Shown here: piece by piece, positions 20,830 to 33,200 of the stretch | How the letters are laid out: each line of letters begins with the position of its first letter | Numbering within the stretch: the stretch's first letter is position 1 | NCBI GenBank assembly: GCA_036346255.1 | Contig: CM070622.1 | Coordinates: 21,168,751 to 21,232,750, forward strand | Direction of reading: 5' to 3' | DNA: 64,000 bases | Source of the DNA: Ampelocalamus luodianensis | Lineage: Eukaryota > Streptophyta > Magnoliopsida > Poales > Poaceae | Translations under genes and position numbers: made by a program | The notes under the pieces: generated by a model | Database searches by the model: none | Told to the model about the DNA's origin: nothing | The model's input: the letters and a program-made list of their open reading frames with translations, nothing else

Positions 20830-23700
20830 CAAGAACAAATATCTACTACCGGCCCCTCTTGGGCGTACCCCATGTGTCGCCTTGGTCTCGTCCGGGGCAG
20901 CTGCGGGCGCTGTTGCGAGTACGTCAAAGGCTCAGGCTGCCAAGGTACCCGACCGGCGCGAGTAGCCTGAGGTGGTGTTGTGAGGGGGTTCTATGTTGGT
21001 TGGGTCGGTCCGGGGGCACCGTGCAGCTGTGAAGCCCTCATGGAGACCTGGTTGCCATGTTGGTCCAAGAAGAAGTCCTTGGAGTGTGCCTTCTCGTGTG
21101 ACAAGACCGCCTCGTCCCAATGATGTGTACGACCTGTGAAACATTACGTTACGCATGTAAACATGGTGAAAACCACGAAATAGGATGTTACACAAGCAAG
21201 CAAGGTAGTCATACCTGGTCGCACGAAGGCAGACGACGACGATTCCATGTACTCCTATCCCGTGTTCAGGTGAAACTCAGAACCTACAAGAGAAGATTGC
21301 CATTAGTAACTAGTGTGGTTTGAAATAATGAAGCAGATGTGAATGTCTCATGCTCACCTGCAAATTGTCCCATGGTGCTAGCAGCACGCTGCCACGAGGA
21401 CCCACTTGCCACATCGAGGTGAGGAGCCCATGCCCGTGAAGCACCGTGGCTCGCCCTCATCCACGCACTGGTGGGTCCACCAGGTCCCTCGGTGTGCGAC
21501 ACGTCGCGATCTAGATTGCTCGCCTCAACTTCTCGAGGAACTGCTCCATGACCACTCTGATGTCATGCGCCGTCATGCTGAAGCGCTCCCCGAGCGTCCT
21601 TTGATGCACGGAGGTTGCCAACTCATGTACCTCCCATGTAGATCCACCTATACACGTAATCAACAAGTTGAAAACCTAACCTAAATCTTGCAAATGAAAT
21701 ATGAAGTACCGACCATTCAATACATACCACACGGTGGAATATGGAGTCCAGCTTGGTAGGGTACGTGTCGGACATCACAACCTCATGTTGTAGTGGGTCG
21801 TCCATGACCCTGACGCAGCGAACCTCGTCTGACTGGAGTACCACTCCATGTACTCCGCGTACGTCCTGATGTCGTAGGCATCAAGCTCCTCGACGATGTT
21901 GCCGTAGGTGCTGAGCCAGCCCTGAACCCAAGAGAACATCCTCTTTACCCAGAAGGTAGCGGCAGGTACCCCCTTCCTAGTGTAACTGTGGAAGGCAAAA
22001 CAATTGTTTCGTATGTACGCAACGCAAATTGTACGAAAGAAGTAAAGCGTGAACTTACCCATAGATGTTTGCCGGCACCCGCTACCCCCAGAGGACTAGG
22101 ACCTGTTGTCGCAGACCGAACTAGCGCATGACCCGCTGCACCTAGTACTCCTCCATGAAGACATCGTGCACCAAGGCCCTTCTCATGTACCAGTACACGT
22201 AGTCTCGCGTGCATAGGCTCGACAGTCCTCGGGCGTAGGCGCGTACACCCTTTTGGGAGTGTACAGTGTCCAGATGACGCGGTCATCCGTCAGCTAATTG
22301 AACATCGCAACGTACTCTGGGTGGGACCCATGCAAAGTGATCGATGTGTAGGTGACCTGTGAAATAGAACAACGGAAACTTAGCACACGAAATTTTGATT
22401 ACATTACGAAAAGCAATAACTAACTGTGCACAAAAAATAATAACTTAGCACATGAAACTAACCCGTCGGCGGCACCAAACCGTGCCCATGGTCGACCGGT
22501 CCACGTCATCGTCCTCGGTGTAGAAGCTGACTGTGTACGCTCCCAAGTCCAGCCGTGGTCATCCGATCTGGAAGCGCTCGAAGGACCACAGCTGAAGAAA
22601 TAGCGTGCATCCAGAGAGGACAGAGCTGTCTGCTACCTGGTGGCATGCATCGCACAGTCTGTGGTACATCGCGCACAGTACCACTGGACCCCAAGCGTAG
22701 GGTTGGATCTCCTCCACCGGCCAGTCCAATAGCTCACATGCGTACCGAATGTAGTGCTTGCCGACATTGTTGTCTTGGGACCCCAGGAACATGACCCACC
22801 TGAACAGCCATAGTAGGTAGGCCTCGAAATGCCTCCTAATAATGTGGTCGGCTGCGTCCGCCACCATACACTCGGGCCGCAAAAAGACATATACACATCA
22901 GCAAGGTTCACAAATGAATTGATACGAGAGGACAATAGTTACGAAGACTTACGTAGAACTGACAGAACCATCTCAGCTCGGCCCGTGGGCGCTGCTGAAC
23001 TCCCTGTACCCGCTGTCCAGCGGTGGCACCTGCTGGAACCTCGCCAGGAACTCGGTGCGCCAGGTGGCCGGGATGTCGTACGCCTCTAGAGGGAAGCCAG
23101 CGCAGGGCAACTCGGTCAGGAAGGTGACGTCTTGAAGGGTCGGTGCCATCTCCCCGCACGGAAGGTGAAAAGTGCGCGTCTTTGGCTTCCAACGGTCAAC
23201 CAGCGCCGTCAGTAGGGACTGGTCATATGGAAAGTGCCTAGACATATGACCAGGACTGCCCTGGCGGTTCTGGTCATCCTCCCACGTCACCTCAACCATC
23301 CTCGCCAGCGGAAGGGGGCCTGCCGCCCTCAAACTGCATCGAATAAGGTTAAGAACAAACATTAGTCTACCTAAAGTAGTCAGGCTGCAAACGAGTACAC
23401 GAGGATCGCAAAGGCACGTACCTCAGAACCCAATGTGGGGTCCACCCTCCATGCCCTGATCAGCGTGCGCAGCCGTAACGTGCCAAGCTCAATCGCCGCC
23501 TCACCCTCTTGGGGGAGGATGGTACCGAGGCGACTTCGGTGATGCATGTCAATCACCTGGTCAAGTAGCTCGTACGACCATTGTGCAGCGTGTCCTGAGT
23601 CTGTCAAACCTGAAAATTCAGTGCATACACTGAAAAGACTTCGAAACATGTACATAAGGTAACAAGAAGCGATATTAACAAAATAATTAACAACCATAAA
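20830..23700 (-). pseudogene. Plant mobile domain (PMD, PP7-long-form-like) gene, decayed
   Basis: On the minus strand, exon-like blocks match the aminotransferase-like plant mobile domain. An N-terminal block lies at about 23590-23400. The hallmark LVDRWKPKTRTFHLPCGEM and LQDVTFLTELPCAGFPLE lie at about 23230-23080. HFEAYLLWLFRWVMFLGSQ and LFLQLWSFERFQIG lie at 22830-22560. Weaker blocks continue to a Pro-rich tail near 20830. A good donor (TAC|GTAAGT) is at about 22953. Stops and frame changes, for example just before that donor, show decay. PMD proteins occur in plants, both as host genes (MAIN/MAIL1) and as MULE passengers. The TIRs around it argue for a passenger. Confidence 0.8.
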
Positions 23701-24590
23701 TAGAAACCAAATTTATGTTGGGATTATTTTGGTTAAGCTACACAAACCCCAACTAACCTACTCTGTAGTTTTTATAGGATTGTTGCTATTTTCCTACTTT
23801 AAAAAGAATTTTTGGCATTAACATAATAATTACTGCACACAAATGTAAACCAAATTTAAGTTGGGACTATTTCAATTCATGTCTACCTACCATACTAAGC
23901 TACTCGGCAATTTTAATAGATTTATAATAGGGTCTTCTAATTTCAACAGAATTTTTAAATATTAACCGAGTGTAAATAAAAATAATAAACAAAGTTCATA
24001 ATTTTATCATTTAGCTCTACATAGCCTATGTAGCAACTCTGAATTTTCTATACAATTTTAAAATGTGTCATTCTATTTTTCTAGTTTCAAATTAATTTTC
24101 GACATTAACAATATAATTACTGCCCACAAATAGGAAGCTAAATACAACTGGGATTATTTAGATTACGCTCTACCTACCCTACTTAGCTACTATACAATTT
24201 TTACAGATCTATAGTAGGCGTCTTCTTATTTCTATCGATTTATCCTAAATCGTTCGAGTGCTAGAACATTCATAATATGTGCATGATGAACTAGACTATA
24301 CACAGCTCAAATGATGTACTACATAATTTGACTAAAATTATCTAACCTATTGTATTCTATGTCACTATTTTTGTTTACTAACTGATAAGGTTTTGATAAA
24401 ATGTACGAAGTTGCAAAAACCTGTACCTACAAGATGGCTGATCAGATCTGATGCTCCTTCTCTCTCTCCTTCGCTACAAACTGACAGGGCTTTGCTACCT
24501 TTCTTCTCTCCCTATCCTCCTCTCTTCTGTTTTTTCTGGAATTAAAATGAGTTTTGGACTATTTTTTTGGGTTCTTTTATAGATGGACCT

Positions 24591-24694
24591 CTGTCGCTAG
24601 TTAAACTGGCAACATGATCATGCGGTTTCCTATCACTAGTTCAACTGGCAACAAGAGCACTGTTCACTTCCTATCACCAGTTGAACTAGCGACA
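24591..24694 (+). repeat. Subterminal repeats of the MULE
   Basis: Three related units of about 24 bases (CTGTCGCTAGTTAAACTGGC and variants) start at 24591, 24630 and 24671, about 40 bases apart. Related sequence occurs next to the left TIR. Such repeats may be transposase-binding sites. Confidence 0.6.
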
Positions 24695-24836
24695 AGGGGT
24701 TGGACCGGCGACAGGGAGTCAACAGGGCCCCTGTTGCCATTACAAGTAGCGACAGGGACCTAGTTTTGTAATTTTTTTGGATGACTATTTAGTTTTGTAA
24801 TTCTTTTTAAAAATAATATTATTTTAAAAAAATTCT
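24690..24836 (-). repeat. Right TIR of the MULE
   Basis: It is the inverted counterpart of 19602-19745 and is followed by GCGGCTGTG. Confidence 0.85.
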
Positions 24837-24845
24837 GCGGCTGTG

Positions 24846-25765
24846 AAGATTAGCAGGTCAATGGTGGTTTACAACTTTTGGATTAAGAAAACTGTGTTTA
24901 CATTGTGGGTTTTGTTGCTGTGTGTCGTCTCATTGCTACCGTGTTAGTGTATTTGGGTTTTTCAAATTAGCATATGATTGCCAACTACTTTCTTAAGTCA
25001 CGAATCCATATCGTTTTGCACATTGACACGGTCCATAAACACAACTTTGAACACTAATTTCTATTGTAATACAACTATAACACTTAATGAAATTATAATG
25101 GATTTTTTTGCATGCCATTGTAAATTGTTCAAATCCCGGATATGTCATCACTTGTGTCACTAACATGATATGGGATGACATATTTGGGATCGTGGAAATT
25201 TGAAGTGTCAAATAAGGAATTGCCCCAATTATAATATTATAAAAATATTTTTCAAGATAAATCTATACATATGATTTGTATATATCTAATCTAAATATTT
25301 AAAAGATAAATACTAAAGAACGCTATAGCATTCAAAGGCAAAGCAATGGGATAAGCCATCGCCATCGGATTGCCTGGCCATAGCCGCCCATCTCACCCCC
25401 ATCCTGGTCCACTCAAATCTTATCAACATACGAACCATGCAAGCACAAACTCAAGCGCGGTGGGTCAGTACGCGAGCGTCGTCAAACAAGCCACGGGCGA
25501 ACATGGTGGTCAAGCAACGGTGAGCAACAGCATCATGCGAGCAACGAGAATTGGGCCACCAGCCGTCACGGCTACGAAGGCGATGAGCGAGCGTGCGGTG
25601 ACGATTTGGGACACCACGAAGGTGAAAAGGGAGGCACGATAGCAGTGACTACGCGCACGACCACGAAGTGGCGATAGCGGAGGTCGTGGTTGCAGGCGTA
25701 ATGAATCAAATTGGGCGAGTGCCAAGTGGTGGTGGGCCGACACAGACAGCTGTCTTTGAGCCCAG
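24846..25765. other. Intergenic DNA with nothing recognised
   Basis: AT-rich to about 25340, then moderately GC-rich. No coding structure, LTR end or inverted repeat was seen. Confidence 0.5.
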
Positions 25766-27250
25766 GTGCTTGAAACTATGTGAAACCCGAATTTTTGAAA
25801 CTTCCATGAAATTTGTTTGAAACTTGATTTCTATTTTTGTTTGAAAATCGTAATGTGCTGAACTTTCTGAAACTTGCTTTTATCTTTCTACGATTTCTTA
25901 TGAAACTTGAGTGAAACATGTCTAAACTTGTCAAGTTTCAAAGAATCTTCATACTATTGTGAAACTTGATGTTTCAACTTGAAATTTATGTTTTAGATTT
26001 GAAACTTGGTGAAACATTAAGTTTTGTATTTCTATACGTGTTGAAACTTGAAGTTTCAATTTTGAAACTTGCTTGAAACACAAAGTTTCAGTTTCTGAAA
26101 CCTGAAACTCACCTTTGAAACTCAAAGTTTCAAATTTGAAACCATTGAAACTTGATGTGTTTCAGTTTTTGAAACTCTTTGGAACACACTTAAACTTGCT
26201 TGAAACATCAAACACAAATCTTGAAACCTTCGTGAACCTTTTAGTGCAACTAAAAAAACCATAAAACTTCGTGAAACTACTATACTAGCAGCTCCCTTAC
26301 CATTATTGATCTAGCTAAGCATGAGACACGTGAAAACCTTATAAAACTCGTCCAAAACTTGTAGTTTCATATTTGAAACCCACCGAAAATTGTTGAAACA
26401 CTCCGAAACCTTATGGAAACCCGTTTAAAACTCTTTTGAAATGTGCTCTAAAACTTTGATGTTTGTATTTTGAAACTCGGTTGATATTCTTTTGAAACTC
26501 GTTTATAATCAACTTTCATATTTGAAACTGGATGAAACTTATTGTGATTTTTTTGCTCAGATGTTTCAAATTGTATGACACTCGTCCAAAACTTTCTTGA
26601 AAATTGTTTACTTTGATGTTTCCTTTTGAAACTTGAATGAAACTTATGATTTTCCCATGAAACTGGTTGAAACTTTACTGTTTGTCTTTTGAAACTCGGT
26701 TGAAATTCTTCTGAAACTCATTTTTAATCAAGTTTCAAGTTTGAAACTAAACGAAACTTGTAGTTTCATATTTGAAACCTGTCGAAATTTGTTGGAACAC
26801 ATTGAAACCTTATGGAAACCCGTTTGAAACTTCTCGAAACATATTAAAACTTGTTTAAACTTTTTATTCTGAAACTTGTTGAAACTTGAGTTCCAAAACC
26901 AGAAGCTTTTTGAAATATGTTGAAACTTGTTGAAACTTTTTTGTCTGAAACTTGTTGAAACTTGGGTTTGACACTTTCTTGGAATCTTCTGGAAACTTTT
27001 AGAAATATGCAAAACTCACTAAACCTGAAACTTTTAAAGTGTTTTCTCGAGACTTCATGAAACTTGTTGAAACTCTTTTATCTGAAGCTTATTGAAACTT
27101 GAGTTCCAAAATCTAAAACTTATTGAAACTTTGTCCGAAACTTTCTTGGAATCTTCTAGAGACTTCTAGAAATATGAAACGCATTGAAACCTAGTCGAAA
27201 CTTTGAACTTAAAATCTAAAACTTTTAAGCTACTAAAACTTTATGAAACT
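25766..27250. repeat. Degenerate satellite built from GAAACTT / AAGTTTC
   Basis: Roughly 1.5 kb is made of the heptamer GAAACTT, often as TGAAACTTG or GTTGAAACTTG, repeated at short irregular spacing (commonly about 10-20 bases). Long open frames on the minus strand, such as 26728-27012, are composition artefacts rich in Ser, Phe, Lys and Gln. Confidence 0.88.
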
Positions 27251-27299
27251 GCTATACAGTTGGAAATGCATTCCAACAGTACAGCGTGGGCTAGCAGCT

Positions 27300-27376
27300 C
27301 CCTATTTAAAAATATATCGATAGTCAAAGTTTTAAAAGTTCCAAAAACGACATGTATTTGTGACGGGAAGGAGTAA
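27300..27376. mobile_element. Possible Stowaway-type MITE end
   Basis: TATTTGTGACGGGAAGGAGTA ends near 27375; the reverse complement resembles the CTCCCTCCGTCCC end common in grass Stowaway MITEs. No matching opposite end was found nearby. Confidence 0.35.
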
Positions 27377-28114
27377 AATAGATCAGTTTGACAAATAATG
27401 GTATCGATGTAAGGTGTTATGGGCGCATGTGCTATTGTTGCAAGTCAACATGTCCACATACAATATAAGCTCTTGCAAAATCTAATTAATTATGTTTTGG
27501 ATACTATGTTATACTTATTTAATTCAGTTACAAGCATGTATCTTTCATAGAGGGATTATATGCCATTAGGTGCATCAGTTCCTTGCACATCTCGTTTATA
27601 CATATGTCCTTTTATATGTAAGTCAGAATATTGGACATGTGGTATTTGTATATATGGTCCTCTTGCATGTCCCTTTCTTTTTCTCACAATCTGAATTACC
27701 AAAAACAAAAGAAAACATGATCTATAATGTAGGGATTGGTATAAGGGGATGTTTCCTGAAATAGTGATATTAGAATAGACCACAAAGAGAAGTGAGACGA
27801 CATTTTGTCATATATTCTCTCTGTTTCTCTATATTTGTCCATGGGAAGTATCTGTTTCAATATGTTTGTTTATTGATGGAATCTAGAGTGTAGTTGTTGC
27901 AATTTTTCCACTATTTACCCCTACTTAAATGCTTTGGAAAATGTTAAGTGATTGCGTTATGTCATTTAATAGGGGTCTATATGATCATTTATCATTAACT
28001 ATTTCTTAGATTTAGTGTTTTTTTTGGTAATGTACGTATGGTGGGCTGCGAACAAATCTAGCGAAATAGATGGGGAATATATTGCATCTGCTTTTAATGT
28101 AAGGAAACATTTCA
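27377..28114. other. AT-rich intergenic DNA
   Basis: No gene, LTR or inverted repeat is supported here. Confidence 0.5.
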
Positions 28115-28128
28115 GGCCCTCTTGAAAG

Positions 28129-28983
28129 GGAATCAACTCCTCTAACGTCTAGGAGGCACGTCATGGCGTAACTTACCCATGCCATCTGTCGTCCAAGTTA
28201 ATCTAGAGCTTCTCCTTACTTGGACCTTGGCTCCACAATGTTTTCTTTAACACCAACAAATCCTTGCTCCTCTCCAAGAATTGCTAGCAACCGAACCAGT
28301 GCAAACTGTTAATCAATGACCATAGGAGACGAGCTTGAATGTGTGCCTCTTGGACATCAAAGCGAGTGAAACAATCGGCATAACCTCTTTCGTAGTGAAC
28401 CAATGGTGACCGAGGACATCGTCGCGCATGATCGCCCTGTGCTTTGAGTTGAACTGAGTACTCCAAGAGATTATTTGCAGACTAAATGATTCCGATAAAA
28501 TTACCTTAGATTCTATATATGAGTTGTACTAGTTGGGCTAAATTATGGTTAAGTTCGATACGCAACTTGTTTTTTTGCACTACACAAGCACTTCGATTTT
28601 ACCATCCATGTATGAGAGCACAATTCGTTTTACCATCCATGTCTGAGAGCACAATTCATTTCTGAACCTAACAGGATCACTTGTACTAGGAAAAACATGT
28701 AAACTTTTTAGTGGCAAAACCTTAGAGCAGATTTTAGTGTAGTGTTGTATTAGTTGGTTGCGCCCTCTGAGCGCTCTACCTATGTTTAAGACATTCAATG
28801 TTACCTGAGCCCTAGATGTCCTTCAGGTGTTGGTGACTCATGAAGAGGATCAATGATTTGTTGAGGTTGAAGAAGACATTGGTGGAGCCAAAGTCCAACA
28901 AAGGAGAAGCACTGGATTAACTTGGACAATAGACGTCATAGGTAAGTTATGCCGTGACGTGCCTCCTAGACGTTAAAGGAGTC
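28129..28983. mobile_element. Foldback element with arms of about 150 bp
   Basis: The left arm (about 28129-28280) and the right arm (about 28840-28983) are inverted copies sharing AACGTCTAGGAGGCACGTCA-type sequence. They are separated by about 560 bases without coding potential. The 14-mer GGCCCTCTTGAAAG occurs as a direct repeat just outside both arms (28115-28128 and 28984-28997), like a target duplication. It may be a MULE-type foldback or a large MITE. RNA from this locus could form a long hairpin. Confidence 0.7.
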
Positions 28984-28997
28984 GGCCCTCTTGAAAG

Positions 28998-29506
28998 CGG
29001 TGGACCAAACCTAGCTATTTGAAGCCGTTGAGGACTTGAGGCCGGGTTGGGCAAAGGACGAAGAGGATCGATGTGGCCGTTTGTAGATGCCATTATGGTT
29101 AATTATCATTCTCAATTTGGCATTTTTTTTACAAACCTTCGATGTAGATCATGTGGCTAGCTAGAAAATACAACCCAATTTTAGTTTTTTCCTCCCCCTA
29201 ATGCTGAGGTGCACATGCATCCACAAATGGCTACTGTACTGTGTACATTCCCCAAGCATGCGCTTCTTTTCGAGTTGTGTGGTGTGCTTTGTGGTGGTGG
29301 TCACCTTTTTTTGTTCTGTGAAGAGGCTCCCCAAACTGCATGAGTTGGCATCGGCTGGCAAAGATGGGCTTGTGTTGCAGCTGCCGGTGCAAGTGCGTGG
29401 CGCCTCCTCCTCCCGCCTTGCTTGGATTTTTTTAAGGGTATAACCTTGGTTTATATTAAAGAGAGAAACAATATAAAGTCCCAAGCTTACATTTTGTAAG
29501 CATCTA
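28998..29506. other. Intergenic DNA with no supported gene
   Basis: Short open frames occur on both strands near 29160-29514 but have no family resemblance or splice structure. Confidence 0.5.
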
Positions 29507-30271
29507 GACCCCAATTTGCGTAGGTTTAGTGTTTTGGTGATTAATGACCCCTATTTATCAAGACTAACCTTGTCATGAGTGTTGATGAATTGTCGTGAGT
29601 GTTGATGAATTGAGTTAGGTCTTGATGATGAAAATAGGATATTCTTGGTTTTTATGGATCCGTAAGTGAGTAAATGATGGCAAAGTATGATATTCATGAA
29701 GATTAAGGACCTTGTGACTAGAAATAATCTGAATGGTTGAGTTTGGATCATTTTAGATGTTAGATTCTTATTTTGCTTTGGGCGTACTATTAAGAGGGGT
29801 TCATGGCTGTAGCTTGAGTAGCTAGGTGTGTTGCACACTAGATCATCTAGCTCTATAGATCCTCTAGCTCTATGTCTAGTCAGAGAACGCAAAGGATCGA
29901 GTTTTAACTGAGTGTTTCTCAAGGTTTGAATCAATTTGAGCTAAGTCTGGAAATCACCAACAGGGTGGATAATCCAGCTTAAGCATATCATTGAGGCAGA
30001 GTATTGATCCAAAGAGGGATTTCACTATGTTCCCAAGTTTTTCAATAAAGGCGGATAATCCAGATTGAGGTGGATCATTGACCTGCATCATTCATCCAAA
30101 AGGTTTTGGTTTTGAGAGAAGTTTAAGGTGGATGATCTGGGTTAGCCTATATCATTGAGGTGGATCATTGGTCCAGAAGGTTTCTAGTTGAAAGCATGCA
30201 GGACACGGATGACTTGAGAAAGTACATTAAGGCATACCATTGGTCCAGAGGAGTTCAAGGGCAAGGCTTGT
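29507..30271 (+). mobile_element. Copia SIRE/Maximus-like LTR fragment
   Basis: The opening GTTTAGTGTTTTGGTGATTA followed by AATGAC resembles the start of grass SIRE/Maximus LTRs. Further on, variants of GGTGGATCATTGGTCCAGAA recur near 29955, 30075, 30130 and 30160, like the short internal repeats of that family. It ends where the LTR at 30272 begins. Confidence 0.5.
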
Positions 30272-33200
30272 TGTAATGTCCCCAAAAATCCTTAAGATAG
30301 TTGTGCTAAGCATCTCATTTCTATGTATGTAAATTTTGGAATAATTGTAAACTTTGGTTGCAGTAATAAAGTTTGCTCAGAAATTTAAAGCTTTTAACTT
30401 GATTTCAAGTTTCTAATTGAATCCATGAAAATGTATTTAAAAGTTGTTGGAAATAATTTATATAAATACTATATTAGTTATCATGAGTTAATATGATTTT
30501 TCCCAAATTTTTAGAAGTCAAATTGACTTCACCAAAATCCAAACCAAATCAATAGTGCAGATCTTAAAATTATTTAATTATGATAACTGGAGAATGAACA
30601 ATATCTGCAAACAATTTTATTAGGTTCTATTTGAGTCTGAGGACTCTTAAAAAAATTTCAGAATTTTTAGAGTTTAATTACTATTTTTAGTTGCTCGGTC
30701 AAACCTGCTACAGTTTAGTCAAAAGGAATTAAAATCAAAACAAAATTCAAACACAACTCCGACCGAACCTGACTTCGACTAGGTCCGACCGCACCGCAAC
30801 GCTGTTCCGACCAGACCCAAACCCAACTAGTCTGACTCAACCCATGTCGAACCCGGGAACGAAGGATCCCAAATTCTCTGTGTTCATACACTAGTCCAGG
30901 ATTTCTAGTGTACACAGTTAAACAAAAAGTGATAGCACAATCATATCACGAGTTTATCGATAATAATTCAAAGTTTATTACAAAAGGGCCTGCGGCCAAA
31001 AGAAAAGAAATAACAAAGCGGAAGAGTAGTAGTAGTAGGCCACACGACTTGCCACAGGCAATCGTCTGGGGACGCAGCCTAATCGTCAAGATCCTCACCG
31101 TCGGGGAAAACGTCTTCTCTGAATAAGATTTATTCAAGAAGAGTGAGCACTACTACCGTGCTCGCAAGTCACACCCAATATAGAAAGTTTAATGCATGCA
31201 TAAGGTAAACAAAGGTAATGGCAGGGTTGTTTTGCATAAACAGCATTTTCAGATTATATTGCTAATACATTTGTAAGACCAATTTTAATAATTCGAATAA
31301 AGATAGTGACAAAACTGACAACGAATATTGGATGACCTCCACTAGTTGAATATTGAAGGATATCCTCCTAACACTTGGCTAACCACCCAATTTTTTTTCC
31401 ATAGGACTATCCATCCTAAAACATCTTTTGAACACATTTTATAAACCAAAAACAATTCTAACTTAGAGTGGCTTTGCTAGCATGTCCATGACCGCGGACG
31501 CGGCTATTCGAATAGTTTTACACTCTGCAGAGGTTGTACAGCTTTACCCACACGAGATAAAATGCTTTTAATGTCGGCCAATGCACGCTCCAAGGCGTGT
31601 GACTAAGCAATTATCATGAGGCCGTTACAAGCGGTCTCCTCTGTATTCATGCCGGCTAAGGTTTCGCTACCTTTGGACTATCCATCCTCCTAAGCCCTCT
31701 TGCGCGGTGGGACTAATGTCTAACCAACGCCCACACATACAACATAGCACAAATAACACTAAGACACTACAGATTATTTAGCCAAATCCTGCCCATACGG
31801 GACATGTGGTGGTACGGTAAGGCGTAGCAAAATACGCTCAAAGACCGGTCCTTAATCGACTCGGCGACTTCCAATTTAAAACCACGGGTCGTAATCCTAA
31901 CCAGATTAGACCGTGCATGAACTCGCACCCACCATCCATCCATCTCGCCCAAGTCCAAACCCATTTCATTTTATTTAGAGTAAAACCTCTTTATAAACCT
32001 TTCGTGATAAAACAATACCACAGAACACATTTTAAATTAAATTGTAAAGGTTTGACTAAATTCTCACAAATTTGTAAATATTATCTAAGCAAGACTAAGC
32101 ATTTGACAAATTTTATCTAAGGTGTCAAGGTATTCAGGTTTGATAGTCAAATTGGCCATACCAAGGAGTTTGGAACAACTATATCTGAAATCGGGATATT
32201 CGGATATTTTTATAAACATATGCATGCAATAATAAATTGTAAATAGTAAATAAATACTTTAAAACAATAGGAACAATATGATCAATAGTGTAACTTGCCT
32301 TCGTTGAAGTCTTGGAACTCTAAATCGTCGGAAGGATCTAACTCTCGGAGTCGTCAAAGTCTATACGTGAAAATACGACAAATTCAACTCAAATTCAAAT
32401 AAATTCAAAACTCAAACCAAACTAACTCCAAATTGAAATATTTTGCTTTAGTTAGCTAGATTATGATTTTAGACAAATTTTGCAATTTGAACCACTCAAT
32501 TTGGAGTTCAAATGCAAAAGATATGAATTTTAGAAGTTTAATATAAAATCGGAATTTAATTGAATTCTCAATTATTTTTCTAAAGGAAATTCTATTTATT
32601 GCGCAATGTGACGTCGTGGCTGATTTTCAGATTTTAATTTTATTTTTCGACGTGTGGGCCCACGTGTCATAGACACGGCTCACGGTGGACCAATTCCACC
32701 GAGCCGAGGGCGGCGAGATGCGCGGTGACGGACACGCGCGCTCACGTGGCGATGAACGGGCGCCACGCATGCACCACGCAGCGGGGGCGGTGAGGTGGCG
32801 CCTCGGTGGCACCGCCACGCAAGCCCGACGACGGAGGTGCTCGGTGGCGAGCTTCGCGGCGCTACGCGCCACGGCGAAGTGAAGGTGCGCAAAATGTAGA
32901 GGACAATCTGCGAACACGTGGGTTACCAAAGCGGCGGAGCGTGACCGGAAGATCGTCGGCGACGGAGTTTGGCGGCGGCGCGACGGCCGTCGGCAAGCGT
33001 AGGGGTTCCGCGATCCTCAGAAGTGAGTGGTGGCGCAGCCGCCGCGGGTGCGGTGATGCCGATGGTGCCGGCGGCGGGACGAAGGAGCTACGGCGGCGCG
33101 AAACGAGAAGAACCGAGGTGCTTCGCCGCGAAGAAGCTTGAAATTGAAGCGCTTTAGGCAAGGAGGAGGGTGTCAAGTGGTGGCGGTGTGTTCGGTGAGC

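Larger units (their letters stand above)
19602..24836. mobile_element. Mutator-like element (5.2 kb) with long TIRs
   Basis: Ends of about 145 bp are inverted copies of one another (19602-19745 and 24690-24836) and are flanked by a 9-bp near-perfect target duplication. Inside are a minus-strand plant-mobile-domain gene remnant and a short plus-strand ORF. No MURA-type transposase is recognisable, so it is probably non-autonomous, carrying a PMD gene as some plant MULEs do. It sits just upstream of PP2C, consistent with the known MULE preference for gene 5' regions. Confidence 0.85.

Noticed and set aside
26728..27012. Minus-strand frame of 94 codons rich in Ser, Phe and Lys
   Set aside because: It is a translation of the GAAACTT satellite and not a protein gene.
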